Shown here one piece after another: positions 10,001-18,355 of a stretch of DNA of 34,536 nucleotides (the stretch's first letter is position 1; each line of letters begins with the position of its first letter). The notes below the pieces were generated by a model. It ran no database searches and was not told the DNA's origin. It saw nothing but the letters and a program-made list of their open reading frames with translations. Origin of the DNA: a virus; IMG/VR virus record IMGVR_UViG_3300022939_001431, positions 1 to 34,536 of that record. One strand, written 5' to 3'. A program made the translations under genes and the position numbers.

Positions 10001-13000
10001 GCGGAGGCGGCGGATCTGGAACAGGAGGCGTTGGTGATCAAGGTTTTCCTCAAACTGAAGTAATAGATGGTGTTAGTAAAAATAGATATCAAATACTAAA
10101 TGTTGATATAGGTGCAAATGATGGAAACTGGAAATTAGCACCAGGTGCAAGATCAACTACAGGTACACAGTCTACAAAAATGTTTCAAGTTGATGATTAC
10201 AATGGCGGATCTCAATTTTTAGGTGTCAAATTAGACAACAGACCTTCAGGCACAGCAGACTATGATGTTTCATATCCTGGATTTTTTATGGAAAGAATCA
10301 ATAGATTCTTTGCTGATAATGTTACTTCTACTTGGGATATTTATGATTCTATATACATTGTGTTCAAACAAGGCGCAGGTGCTACTACACCAAGGTATGT
10401 TGCAAGATTAGAAAAGACTTCTGGAAGAAGTGTTCTCGATGCTAATACAATGAAGTTCCAAGATTATAGTGCAGATGCATCTCTTCCGCAAATGACTTAT
10501 TACATCAAACACCATGTTGAAGCAACAGGATGTACTTTTGAAAGTGTGCCTTACACAGTTGGTAATGGAGGTAGTGCAGGATATATTGAAAGTGCAGGTG
10601 AAACTATCTATAGTATTGAATACAGAGGTGGCGCTAACACAGGAGCAACTTATGCAAACACTACATCGTTAGGAGAATTTTTAGTAGCTCAAGGAGATCA
10701 AACAGTAGATTTAAATACTGCTACAGTAGGAAGTGGTGGTGGACACACGTTCATTGAAAATTGGCAAAGTGGCACAGGGACAGTAAGAGGCGGACACGGT
10801 GGTGGTGCCAACCTTACAAGAGGACTTAGTGGATTATCAGGAGCAAGAGGTACAAGTAGAGCTATACTATCAATTACAGGTGCAGGTGATGTTTATCAAA
10901 CAGCAGACGGTGCCGTTGGTAATGAAGTTTCAAGTGTTTCAGCATATGAAGTTGGTGCTGGAGCAGGTGGAATAGGTATTATGGGTCTTGCACCAGCAGG
11001 ATCACAAAGTAGAGCTGAAACTGGACAAGACGGTGGATTATTATTTGTGTATCCAGGATCACAAAGACAATTCAATGCTCCTACATTTACTCTTAATAAA
11101 AGTAAAGACAGTGTAAATGAAGGTAGCCAAGTTAGTGTATCTATAACAAATAATCTTACAGAAGATGCAACACAGTTACCTATTAGAATTTCTGGCATAC
11201 AACAAGCTGACACAAGTTCGTTCACTCCATCAGTTACTTGGACTGGAGATGTAGCAACTACAGCATTAAATGTCTTGTCCAACAGTATCAATATAGGAAT
11301 AGCCGCAGATAATTTATTTGACGGAATAGAAACTATGACTGTTGATTTATATAATCCTGGTGATACAAATTATAGTGGAGATGTTGTAGCTACAACTAGC
11401 ATAGTTATAAATGATACAAGTGACGGCACACAGGTTAATCATACAGGAACAGTAGTAAATAGTGGTAATACAGGTTATACATGGACAGCAGGAAGTGATA
11501 GAAATGGAATTATTAGTGGTCTTAATCCTAATATTGTTATAGATCAAGGTGATACAATATCTTGGACTGTAAATGCGCCTAGTCATCCGTTTTACTTGAA
11601 GGAAAACCAAGTAACAGGAACTGCATCAGCTGTAAACAATGTTCAAAATAACGGTACTACAAGTGCTGTGATAGAATACACACCTACAGTAGATGGAAGA
11701 AAATACTATCAGTGTTCTGTGCATAATAGTATGCACGGAGAAATTTATATATCTAAAGATCACTGGATAACTTTAGGACTTTATACTCCTACAGAAAATA
11801 GAGAAATAAACAAAATTGCACTTGCAGGTAGAGGATATACAATTACTGCACACAGATCGAGATTAGGATCCGGTAACAGACATTTTTGGGAAAAAGTATC
11901 TGATAGAGGATCGACAATCTATAATAGGACAGGAACTGATAATATTATTCCAGGACAATCTGTTACTGATGCGTCGGAAAATCACTATCTTGCATATACA
12001 GGAGAATGGAATTGGAAAACACAAACTCCAGCAGTTGACTATCCTAGTAAATTATATGTAACTAAAACAAATTCTTCTGGCGCAAATCTTTGGTATAGAA
12101 CTTATGCAGATTCAGACGGGTATGCATACAAAGCACACGACATAAAAATTAACAGTTCGGGTAACTTAATAGTTGTTGGAACGTTGTTAAACAACTCTGC
12201 TACACAAAGCGCAATGTTTATTATGGAGTTAGACATTACAAATGGTGATGTTGTAAGACAATACAAAGCACCTCCTTCAGATAGACTTATGGAAGGTTAC
12301 TTTGTTGAATGCGATGGCTTAAATGATCAGTATGTAGTATATGGTAGAGAAAAACAACCAAGTGGCACTAATAACGAAGAATTTGCTACAAGACTATGGA
12401 AATTTAGTTCTACTTTTGCTCTACTATTTGCAAGATGGTATTATCTAAATGACGATGCAGAACCAAGTGGTCTTGCATTAAAATTAGCTGAAAACGGATC
12501 TATTGATTCCATTTACATCGGAGTAACAGATCCAAACACTTGGAGATCACATGTAATTAAATTAGACGGTACAACTGGTTTAAGAACAAACGAGTGGCAA
12601 CTTAATAGCACAACAAGAACATCTACTTATCCTGTTGTAAATGACATAGCTTATGATAGTGTAAACGATAAAGTTTTTGCTGTAGGAAAAATTAGAAGTA
12701 CAGCTACTGGATCAGACAAAATGTTAGTTACAGGATTCAATGACAGTTTAACTGAAAATGAAGTTGGTATATATACAACTGATCAAGGAGGCGGACATTA
12801 TTTAATCGCTAATACCTGTGCAATAGATAATACTCTTGATCCAAATAATAGATTGTTTGTAGGCGGATACGGTATTAGTGTATACAACAATACAGCGCAA
12901 CAAGCCTTAGTTGCTAGTGTTCCTATAAATCCAGCACCAACACCAGATGATCAATTTGATCAATTTACTTATACAGAAGTAGGTCAATGGTCAAGTGTTA

Positions 13001-13398
13001 ATATTGCAACCAGTTCAATAGACGAATTAACTGTAGTAGGTATAACTATTGGAGAATCAGTATTCCCTACAACAGCAGGCGCAACTAATGGAACTGTTAC
13101 AAATTCAAGCGATTACACATGGCGTAAGATGCCTTTAGATTATTCTACAAACATTCAACCAGAAGCACCTACACCAACGTATGCACTATCAGCAAGTGCA
13201 ACTTCAGTGAACGAAGGACAGAGTTTCACAGTTACACTTGACACAACAAATGTTCCTGATGGTACAAATGTTCCTTATACAATTACTGGTGTAAGTAGTG
13301 CTGACATAGGAGGTGTAAGTTTAACTGGTACATTTACAGTACTGAGTAATTCTGCAAGTGTTACAATCAATGTTACAGCTGACAATACAACTGATTAA
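7054..13398 (+). CDS. Giant virion-associated S8 subtilase with Calx-beta, glycine-rich and cupredoxin domains
   Basis: A 2114-residue mosaic. Residues 1-75 resemble an I9 inhibitor propeptide. The subtilase domain (about 100-450) has the full triad: D142 (VQDSG), H187 (DGHGTHCAG) and S433 (SGTSMAAP), plus oxyanion N328 (AAGN). Three Calx-beta repeats follow (about 520-820; SVNEGQSF..., VTINDTS). A glycine-rich segment (about 825-1335) is interrupted by a non-glycine insert, then comes a fourth Calx-beta (about 1343-1459). Next is a type I copper domain (about 1460-1568; H1511, C1554, H1557, M1560) and a beta-propeller-like region. The final Calx-beta repeat breaks off at DNTTD with a stop. 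It probably acts outside the cell, on the tail, cutting or gripping host surface protein; Calx-beta domains often bind calcium. Start and SD (AAGGA) are clear. The protease assignment is strong, the target unknown. Confidence 0.88.
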   Translation: MEKEYIVTLKKGIDPVSFQKEMVANNMLPYIPERPVTIANARPGSIRNTHYLLTEEEAEQLKKDARVFAVELDIADRTDIIITPHTTQTGDFTKTTLDSGDFVNWGLRRMIALSNPYLSDGTVTGGFDHTLTGEGVDFIVQDSGIQADHPEFQDTNGNSRVQEIDWYAASGLSGTMPEGHYTDYDGHGTHCAGIAAGKTYGWAKNARIYSIKIAGLEGSSDPNTGIPISDIFDIIKLWHRNKPIDPSTGVKRPTVVNMSWGYFSRYQFISGGNYRGTNWTGSSRNTAYGMTGVFDGIGYQHPIRIASVDADVEELIDEGVNVVIAAGNSYHKIADENDPDYNNYYNSTFYGQRYYHRGASPYSTEAIIVGAIDSALDGDGNEQKATFSNAGPGVDVYAPGVDIMSATSTTNKFTDGAYPLNNAFRITNISGTSMAAPQIAGIVATYGEVQPNATPANNKTWVTSNSKAQIDVNGNTGSDYTNQRSLWGGYNRYAFQEFNDPNVVTIAGEETITLVQEDATPTYALTTSTTSVNEGQSFTITLQTTNLVNGTIIPYTISGVSTEDIGGELLSGNFIVGVTMVKTFTATEDNTFDDGNETFTLSIDGTSTSVNVTIADTSSPDPSYALSATRTNLGEGESTTITLTADNVLSGTSIPYTITGVSSEDISGEPLTGNFTVGSDMSRTYQIAADGQLEGLETLNFALNVQGIDIDITINDTSNSPTTYNLVASVGAVNEGQSFTVDLIVDNPINGVQQDYIITGVDSTDIGGASLTGSFIVGSATQVTINVSEDFTTEGEETFVISLASVTGVSASVTINDTSTTLVQGQEPITTPGSGTFTVPQGVTSLSILAVGGGAGSGSTAALGAGQLTGGGGAGGTGWLNNITVTAGQVISYTVGAGGIGANNGGDTSFTIGSNTYTIEGGKISSAQNKNGYGSEAPMLDAGVAGGLGGSVATGSSAFTGYQQGGQGGWSYPYAHGKMVIGGGGGGSGTGGVGDQGFPQTEVIDGVSKNRYQILNVDIGANDGNWKLAPGARSTTGTQSTKMFQVDDYNGGSQFLGVKLDNRPSGTADYDVSYPGFFMERINRFFADNVTSTWDIYDSIYIVFKQGAGATTPRYVARLEKTSGRSVLDANTMKFQDYSADASLPQMTYYIKHHVEATGCTFESVPYTVGNGGSAGYIESAGETIYSIEYRGGANTGATYANTTSLGEFLVAQGDQTVDLNTATVGSGGGHTFIENWQSGTGTVRGGHGGGANLTRGLSGLSGARGTSRAILSITGAGDVYQTADGAVGNEVSSVSAYEVGAGAGGIGIMGLAPAGSQSRAETGQDGGLLFVYPGSQRQFNAPTFTLNKSKDSVNEGSQVSVSITNNLTEDATQLPIRISGIQQADTSSFTPSVTWTGDVATTALNVLSNSINIGIAADNLFDGIETMTVDLYNPGDTNYSGDVVATTSIVINDTSDGTQVNHTGTVVNSGNTGYTWTAGSDRNGIISGLNPNIVIDQGDTISWTVNAPSHPFYLKENQVTGTASAVNNVQNNGTTSAVIEYTPTVDGRKYYQCSVHNSMHGEIYISKDHWITLGLYTPTENREINKIALAGRGYTITAHRSRLGSGNRHFWEKVSDRGSTIYNRTGTDNIIPGQSVTDASENHYLAYTGEWNWKTQTPAVDYPSKLYVTKTNSSGANLWYRTYADSDGYAYKAHDIKINSSGNLIVVGTLLNNSATQSAMFIMELDITNGDVVRQYKAPPSDRLMEGYFVECDGLNDQYVVYGREKQPSGTNNEEFATRLWKFSSTFALLFARWYYLNDDAEPSGLALKLAENGSIDSIYIGVTDPNTWRSHVIKLDGTTGLRTNEWQLNSTTRTSTYPVVNDIAYDSVNDKVFAVGKIRSTATGSDKMLVTGFNDSLTENEVGIYTTDQGGGHYLIANTCAIDNTLDPNNRLFVGGYGISVYNNTAQQALVASVPINPAPTPDDQFDQFTYTEVGQWSSVNIATSSIDELTVVGITIGESVFPTTAGATNGTVTNSSDYTWRKMPLDYSTNIQPEAPTPTYALSASATSVNEGQSFTVTLDTTNVPDGTNVPYTITGVSSADIGGVSLTGTFTVLSNSASVTINVTADNTTD

Positions 13399-13409
13399 AG
13401 GATTAAGAA

Positions 13410-14429
13410 ATGGGAGCAGAAACTTTTACACTTACATTAGATGATCAAGGTAACTCCATAGCTGTTACAATAAATGACACTTCTATAACTCCTCCAACAG
13501 GGGAAGAAGTTTTTACAACAAATGGCACTTTCACTGTTCCAGACGATATATACGTATTAGATATTTTTATGGTAGGTGGCGGTGGTGGTGGACAACCCGG
13601 ACAATATTCCTACGGATCAGGTGGAGGCGGCGGTGGCGGCAATTGGACACACTATGAAGGTGTTTCTGTTCAACCTGGAGATACGTTTACTGTAGTAGTA
13701 GGTCAAGGCGGAAGTGGAGGTAGTGTTAGCACAAACTCACCTTTTGAAATTGTGACTACATCAAGTAGTTCAGGTTCAACAAAATATCCACAAGCAGGAA
13801 CAGTAACAAATGCTACTAACGGAGGAAACACTACAATAAAACACAATGTTGCGGAAGAAACAGACAGTGTTTCCGGAACAGCAGGTGGCGGATTAGCGGC
13901 AAGCGGTACAGGTGGTACTGGCGGCTCTGGTGGAGCAGGAGCTGTTACAAGTTTACATTTACTTAGTATTACAACTACTATACACACTACAATAGGGTCA
14001 GGCACAGGAAGAAATAAAGCTGATGAAGTTAGACCAGGAGGCGGCGGTGGACCAAGGACTGCTGGAGATGGTGGTTACGGTCGTGGTGATTTTTATAGAA
14101 GCTCAGGTGGATTTAATTATTATAAAGCATCTCCAGGTGGAGATGGTGGTGGAGTATATTTAAACGACGGTACAAATCAAGGCGCTAATGGTACAGATGC
14201 TCCGCCTTTGGGTACAAGTAATTACAACTATACAGGTGCAGGAGATGGTGGTAATGGCGGTACTGCTGTTGGTAATGCGTATGGCGCTGGAGGAGGCGGT
14301 GGCGCTGGTGGTCGTATCCGTAACCAAACTATTATCAGTGGTGGAACAAACTATTACTACAGATGGTTTTTATCACATGCTGGACAAAATGGCGGAAATG
14401 GTGCTGTACGATTCGCATGGGGAGCGTAA
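13410..14429 (+). CDS. Glycine-rich tail adhesin beginning with the second half of a Calx-beta repeat
   Basis: A 339-residue protein. Its first 25 residues (GAETFTLTLDDQGNS, then IAVTINDTS) are the missing second half of the Calx-beta repeat that ends the preceding gene. The rest is a glycine-rich domain starting with an EEVFTTNGTFTVPDDI strand, then runs of G with S, T and N, ending GAVRFAWGA. This family of glycine-rich domains is common at the tips of phage fibres. An AAAGGA Shine-Dalgarno sits 6 bases before the ATG, in the 11 bases between the genes, so it can be translated on its own or by re-initiation. It might also be the amputated C-terminus of the upstream protein. The virion role is likely; whether the two chains assemble together is unknown. 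Confidence 0.72.
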   Translation: MGAETFTLTLDDQGNSIAVTINDTSITPPTGEEVFTTNGTFTVPDDIYVLDIFMVGGGGGGQPGQYSYGSGGGGGGGNWTHYEGVSVQPGDTFTVVVGQGGSGGSVSTNSPFEIVTTSSSSGSTKYPQAGTVTNATNGGNTTIKHNVAEETDSVSGTAGGGLAASGTGGTGGSGGAGAVTSLHLLSITTTIHTTIGSGTGRNKADEVRPGGGGGPRTAGDGGYGRGDFYRSSGGFNYYKASPGGDGGGVYLNDGTNQGANGTDAPPLGTSNYNYTGAGDGGNGGTAVGNAYGAGGGGGAGGRIRNQTIISGGTNYYYRWFLSHAGQNGGNGAVRFAWGA

Positions 14430-14432
14430 CCT

Positions 14433-14440
14433 GATAAATA
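14433..14440 (+). promoter_or_regulatory. Late-promoter-like octamer GATAAATA
   Basis: GATAAATAC lies between genes, 18 bases before the ATG at 14459, with a GAAGGA ribosome site in between. It matches the T4 late promoter octamer TATAAATA except for the first base. Sister copies occur upstream of several other late genes in this window. Initiation is inferred, not shown. Confidence 0.5.
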
Positions 14441-14458
14441 CATACGAAGGATACTGAT

Positions 14459-15019
14459 ATGACTATTCAAACTATAAACATAGGACAAATTGCAAATGAC
14501 GGGACAGGTGACGATTTACGAGAAGCGTTCCGCAAAGTAAATGAAAATTTTGACGAACTAGATTTACGTCAACCTGAATCAACTACTGGATCAAACTTAG
14601 GATCGGGAGAAGCAATTTTTGCAGGCAAGGTTGGAGATGCACTAACTTTTAATAATATTACTACAAGTGGTGCTTTAACAATATCAACTGTTGCAGGGAA
14701 TAATGTACAAATAAGTACAAATTTACAAGGCGTTTTATATGTATCAGACCAGGGTAGTAGCAATATCGATGACGGTGATGTTTTCAATATAAACGGTGGT
14801 CCAGGCATACAAACAACTTTAGTTGGAAACACTCTTACAATTACAAATACCGGCGGTACTGGTGGCGGCGTATCAGCTTTTGATTCAGATTTAGATTTTG
14901 GCGAAATTATAATGACTGTTCAGTCACACGCTGATTACCTACGTTTAACCACAGATGTTGATTACGGAACTGTAACAAGTCCAGTACAAGGTATAAGCAG
15001 TGATATGAATGGCATTTAA
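14459..15019 (+). CDS. Small tail/baseplate protein with N-terminal anchoring module
   Basis: A 186-residue protein. Residues about 5-36 (NIGQIANDGTGDDLREAF, then RKVNENFDELD) are the best copy in this window of the module shared with the fibre protein at 4234. After that comes a beta-rich body with no enzyme motif. The short length suggests an adaptor or minor baseplate component carrying the connector plus a small domain. It follows a late-type octamer and an SD (GAAGGA), and its stop is two bases before the next ATG, so both genes are probably one unit. Confidence 0.72.
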   Translation: MTIQTINIGQIANDGTGDDLREAFRKVNENFDELDLRQPESTTGSNLGSGEAIFAGKVGDALTFNNITTSGALTISTVAGNNVQISTNLQGVLYVSDQGSSNIDDGDVFNINGGPGIQTTLVGNTLTITNTGGTGGGVSAFDSDLDFGEIIMTVQSHADYLRLTTDVDYGTVTSPVQGISSDMNGI

Positions 15020-15021
15020 TT

Positions 15022-17511
15022 ATGGCAGATTTTTGGACAATAGAAACAGGACAAACAATAGCAACTGTTGAAGAGGAAACAACAGTAAGTATAGGTTTAC
15101 CTTTAGTTCCAAATACTAATCCTAGTCTTAAAATTATTTCGGGAGAACTACCTCCTGGTTTAAGACTAAAAGACAATCAAATAATAGGCACACCTTACCA
15201 AGTTAATAGAACACAAACTTTTAGTTTTGTTATTAGAGCAACTGTAGATGATAATATTGAAGACCGTACATATCGTATTATTGTAAACGGCCCTGATTCA
15301 CCTGTATGGACTACACCTGAAGGAATTCTTAAAGCTGGTGGAGATAACCCTTTAAACAATAGGTATTTTATATTAGATAATGAAGTTGTTGATTTCCAAT
15401 TAATGGCAAAAGATGATGATTTTCCAACAGGAGAAACATTAGAATATTACATTGACAAAGGAGATGGTGTACTACCTCCAGGTATAACTTTATCAAAAAC
15501 AGGAAAGTTAAGCGGAGTTGTAGAACCATTACTTGCATTAGATAAGGACAGTAAACTAGGACAGTATGATACAGGAAATTACGATATGTATCTACATGAT
15601 TTTAGTAATGTGTCTAGTTTATTTTATCAAGGTCAAGTTATACAAAATTATATCTACAATCCACCAAAAAAATTAAATAGATACTATGAATTTAGAGTTA
15701 GTGTAACAGATGGATATACAATAGTTAAAAGAAACTTTATATTGTATGTTGTAGGAGAAGATTTTTTACGAGCAGACAACGTAATTGTTCAAGTTGGTAC
15801 TGGTGTATTTACAGCTGACAATACCTATATTAGATGGCCTATTTGGGTAACTCCGCCAGACTTAGGTTATCGAAGAGCTAATAATTATATCACTTTGTTT
15901 TTAGACGTATTAAAAAACGAAAATCAAAGAGGTGCAATACAATATGAATTGTTAACAACTAACGATGATAATACAGCAAGCCAAGTACCTCCCGGAATGG
16001 CATTAGATTCTAGCACAGGAGAAGTTGCAGGCAGAGTAGGATATCAACCTGCTGTTACTAGAGAATACAAATTTACAGTAAGAGCTAACTTAATATTATC
16101 TGAAAACAATGTTGTTGATGTTGTAGCATATAGAGATAGAACATTCACTGTAAAGTTATTAGGTGATATTGATAGTAAAATAACTTGGTTAACTCAAACA
16201 AATCTAGGCACTATTCCTGCAAACTTCGGTAGTGTATTTAGAGTAGAAGCTAGTACGACTGTAGCTGACGCTCCATTAATTTATACACTTGTAGGAGGTA
16301 GATTACCTCCAGGACTAACACTACAATACAACGGAGAAATCACAGGTAGAGTAGTGCAGTTTGGCGACAGTGAAAAAGACGGACTAACTATTTTTGATAA
16401 TGATGATCTTACATTTGATGGAGACACTACAAGCGTAGATAGAATATACAAATTTACAGCAGAAGCAAAAGATAGATTTGGTTACAGTGCAGAAACTAAA
16501 GAATTTTCAATTGAAGTTATTGACGATGATGATAGACAGTATAGTAATTTATACATGAAGCCGTTCTTAAAAGAAGATAAGCGTGATAGATTTAGTCAAT
16601 ATATAAATGATCCTGCAAACTTTCCACCTAGCTTAGTTTATAGACCTAATGATCCAAATTATGGACTACAAAGAGATATCAAAATATTAGCATATGCAGG
16701 TATAGAAACATCTACACTAGAACAAGTATTTGGGGCTAGTCAAAAGTGGCATAAGAAACGCAGATATAGAATCGGAGATGTAAAGTCAGCTATTGCGAAA
16801 ACACCAGGCACCCAAAATGAAGTTTATGAAATAATTTATTTAGAAGTAATAGACCCTGCTAAACCATCTGTAGGAACAGCTAGAGATTCTTTTAAAATTA
16901 AAAATAATCAAAAAATTACAGCTGATACTATGACTTATGATACAAATAGAAAATACACAAGTCAACAAGAAGGTTATCCTACGCTAACTGCTAGTGGCGA
17001 TCCAACAAACAGAAACAACGAACAATACAAATTTACAACTAGTGATACACAACTAGATCTTGGAGATACAGTTTTAAGTGAAGATGGTAGTACTGTTTTA
17101 ACTGCTACTGCTCATACAGATAGCGATCCATTTAAGTTTGGAGAAAGAAATGCTCCAAAAGCTGACGACGGTGGTTTTTTAGTAAGCGGCGGTGGAGGCA
17201 AAAAATACCTTGCAAATATTGATAATATGCAAAATAGTATCAAAACTTTAGGTAGAACAGAGTATGACTTTTTACCGTTATGGATGCGTACTCCTCAAGA
17301 ATCAGGCACACAAGAACCTGGATTTGTATTGGCAATACCATTATGCTATTTGAAGCCAGGAAATAGTCAAACTGTGCTTACAAATTTAAAAAATAGTTCA
17401 TATGATTTAAAAGATTTGGACTTAGAAATTGACAGATATCTGATTGATAGCACTACAGGTAACAGTAATGAACAATATGTGCTATTCAATAATTTTGCAT
17501 ACAATGCCTAA
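15022..17511 (+). CDS. Large virion structural protein with putative-Ig (He_PIG-like) repeats
   Basis: An 829-residue protein. At least four copies of the He_PIG-type motif LPPGL.L...G.I.G occur: LPPGLRLKDNQIIGTP near residue 43, LPPGITLSKTGKLSGV near 151, VPPGMALDSSTGEVAGRV near 322 and LPPGLTLQYNGEITGRV near 427. Each sits in an Ig-like beta domain. Such repeats are found in large tail and baseplate-associated proteins of marine T4-like phages. The C-terminal 250 residues are less repetitive and include a glycine patch (SGGGGKKYL). No enzyme motif is seen. Position between two proteins with connector-type N-termini supports a baseplate or fibre-linking role. The structural role is well supported; a named T4 counterpart cannot be assigned. 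Confidence 0.75.
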   Translation: MADFWTIETGQTIATVEEETTVSIGLPLVPNTNPSLKIISGELPPGLRLKDNQIIGTPYQVNRTQTFSFVIRATVDDNIEDRTYRIIVNGPDSPVWTTPEGILKAGGDNPLNNRYFILDNEVVDFQLMAKDDDFPTGETLEYYIDKGDGVLPPGITLSKTGKLSGVVEPLLALDKDSKLGQYDTGNYDMYLHDFSNVSSLFYQGQVIQNYIYNPPKKLNRYYEFRVSVTDGYTIVKRNFILYVVGEDFLRADNVIVQVGTGVFTADNTYIRWPIWVTPPDLGYRRANNYITLFLDVLKNENQRGAIQYELLTTNDDNTASQVPPGMALDSSTGEVAGRVGYQPAVTREYKFTVRANLILSENNVVDVVAYRDRTFTVKLLGDIDSKITWLTQTNLGTIPANFGSVFRVEASTTVADAPLIYTLVGGRLPPGLTLQYNGEITGRVVQFGDSEKDGLTIFDNDDLTFDGDTTSVDRIYKFTAEAKDRFGYSAETKEFSIEVIDDDDRQYSNLYMKPFLKEDKRDRFSQYINDPANFPPSLVYRPNDPNYGLQRDIKILAYAGIETSTLEQVFGASQKWHKKRRYRIGDVKSAIAKTPGTQNEVYEIIYLEVIDPAKPSVGTARDSFKIKNNQKITADTMTYDTNRKYTSQQEGYPTLTASGDPTNRNNEQYKFTTSDTQLDLGDTVLSEDGSTVLTATAHTDSDPFKFGERNAPKADDGGFLVSGGGGKKYLANIDNMQNSIKTLGRTEYDFLPLWMRTPQESGTQEPGFVLAIPLCYLKPGNSQTVLTNLKNSSYDLKDLDLEIDRYLIDSTTGNSNEQYVLFNNFAYNA

Positions 17512-17514
17512 TAC

Positions 17515-17522
17515 GATAAATA
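17515..17522 (+). promoter_or_regulatory. Late-promoter-like octamer GATAAATA
   Basis: GATAAATAT starts 4 bases after the stop of the preceding gene and 24 bases before the ATG at 17539, with AGGAG between. Same octamer family as at 14433, 25140 and 33336. Confidence 0.5.
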
Positions 17523-17538
17523 TATGTAGGAGAAAAAT

Positions 17539-18120
17539 ATGGCCAGTAATATAGTATATGAAGGAATAGATGAAAACTATCCTCAAGCAGGTAAAGACAA
17601 CGACTCTCAAGGTTTTAGAGATAACTTTGGATTAGTCAAAACAGGTTTACAAACTGCACAAAGCGAAATTTCAAGTTTGCAAACTACAAGAGCAAGATTA
17701 GATCAAGCTAACGATTTTGGTGGTAATAATATTACCAATGCAAATACACTTAAAGGTACATCAACAATGTATAATGGTGGTGTATTGCAGATCAATACAA
17801 ACATAAGTTTTGAAAGCGGCCATTATCAAAACTTTACTATTGCTCCTTCAACCGGATCTAACCTTACACTAACACTTACAGATTGGCCTGCAAGTGGTAG
17901 ATATGCGTTAATCAGAGTATCATTGTTTGGCAGAGATCAAGCAGACACGGTAACTTGGGAAACAGAAGGTGCAGGAACATTCCTAAAAGTACCTACAGGA
18001 TTTCCAAACACACCAACTATAGATACATCTGCACATCCGTATATCTTTGAATTTTGGACATATGATGGTGGTACAACTGTATTTGGTGAATACAAAGGCC
18101 ACTTCAACAATGTCATTTAA
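17539..18120 (+). CDS. Tail/baseplate protein with FRDNF-type N-terminus
   Basis: A 193-residue protein. Its N-terminus (IDENYPQAGKDNDSQGFRDN, residues 9-28) is a second variety of connector module well known in marine T4-like tail proteins. It is followed by a short helical stretch (QSEISSLQTTRARLDQ), suggesting a trimeric coil, then a beta-rich domain with alternating polar residues (NLTLTLTDWPASGRYALIRV). It likely anchors to the baseplate. A late octamer and AGGAG precede the ATG. The end overlaps the next start by 11 bases. Confidence 0.72.
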   Translation: MASNIVYEGIDENYPQAGKDNDSQGFRDNFGLVKTGLQTAQSEISSLQTTRARLDQANDFGGNNITNANTLKGTSTMYNGGVLQINTNISFESGHYQNFTIAPSTGSNLTLTLTDWPASGRYALIRVSLFGRDQADTVTWETEGAGTFLKVPTGFPNTPTIDTSAHPYIFEFWTYDGGTTVFGEYKGHFNNVI

Positions 18121-18346
18121 TCCATTAATTGATGATTTAAGTAGTTTCTCTGATAAAGAAATAGAAGATAAAATATTTGAATTGAATAAAAAATATTGGA
18201 TGACACAAAATCCACAGGTTAGAGACCAAATTACAACTGTTCTAGAAACATATAAGATTGAAGCAGAAACACGTAGAGTAAAAGAACGTTCTAAAATGAA
18301 TGAAAAAGGCGATTCTCCTCTTGACAATTTGATTAATATCAGTTAA
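18110..18346 (+). CDS. Small conserved helical protein
   Basis: A 78-residue protein (MSFNPLIDDLSSFSDKEIED...). I chose the ATG at 18110 over the upstream one at 18047, because the upstream start would overlap the preceding gene by 74 bases and encode an atypical sequence. The product is charged and predicted helical (KIFELNKKYWMT, TRRVKERSKMNEK), with no membrane segment or Cys. Similar short proteins follow baseplate genes in marine T4-like phages, but I know no function. The overlap suggests translational coupling to the tail gene before it. Confidence 0.6.
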   Translation: MSFNPLIDDLSSFSDKEIEDKIFELNKKYWMTQNPQVRDQITTVLETYKIEAETRRVKERSKMNEKGDSPLDNLINIS

Positions 18347-18355
18347 TATACATAT

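Noticed and set aside
9535-14429. Glycine-rich segments considered as collagen-like GXY repeats
   Set aside because: The glycine runs are irregular (GGGGG with S, T, N) with no GXY period, fitting glycine-rich fibre tips instead.
14188-14457. Plus-strand 89-codon frame overlapping the glycine-rich gene
   Set aside because: It lies in another frame of glycine-repeat DNA and gives Val/Met-rich sequence, so it is a shadow of the GGN-rich codons.
18047-18109. Upstream ATG for the small gene at 18110
   Set aside because: It would lie within the preceding tail gene; the ATG at 18110 gives a coherent 78-residue protein with a short overlap.
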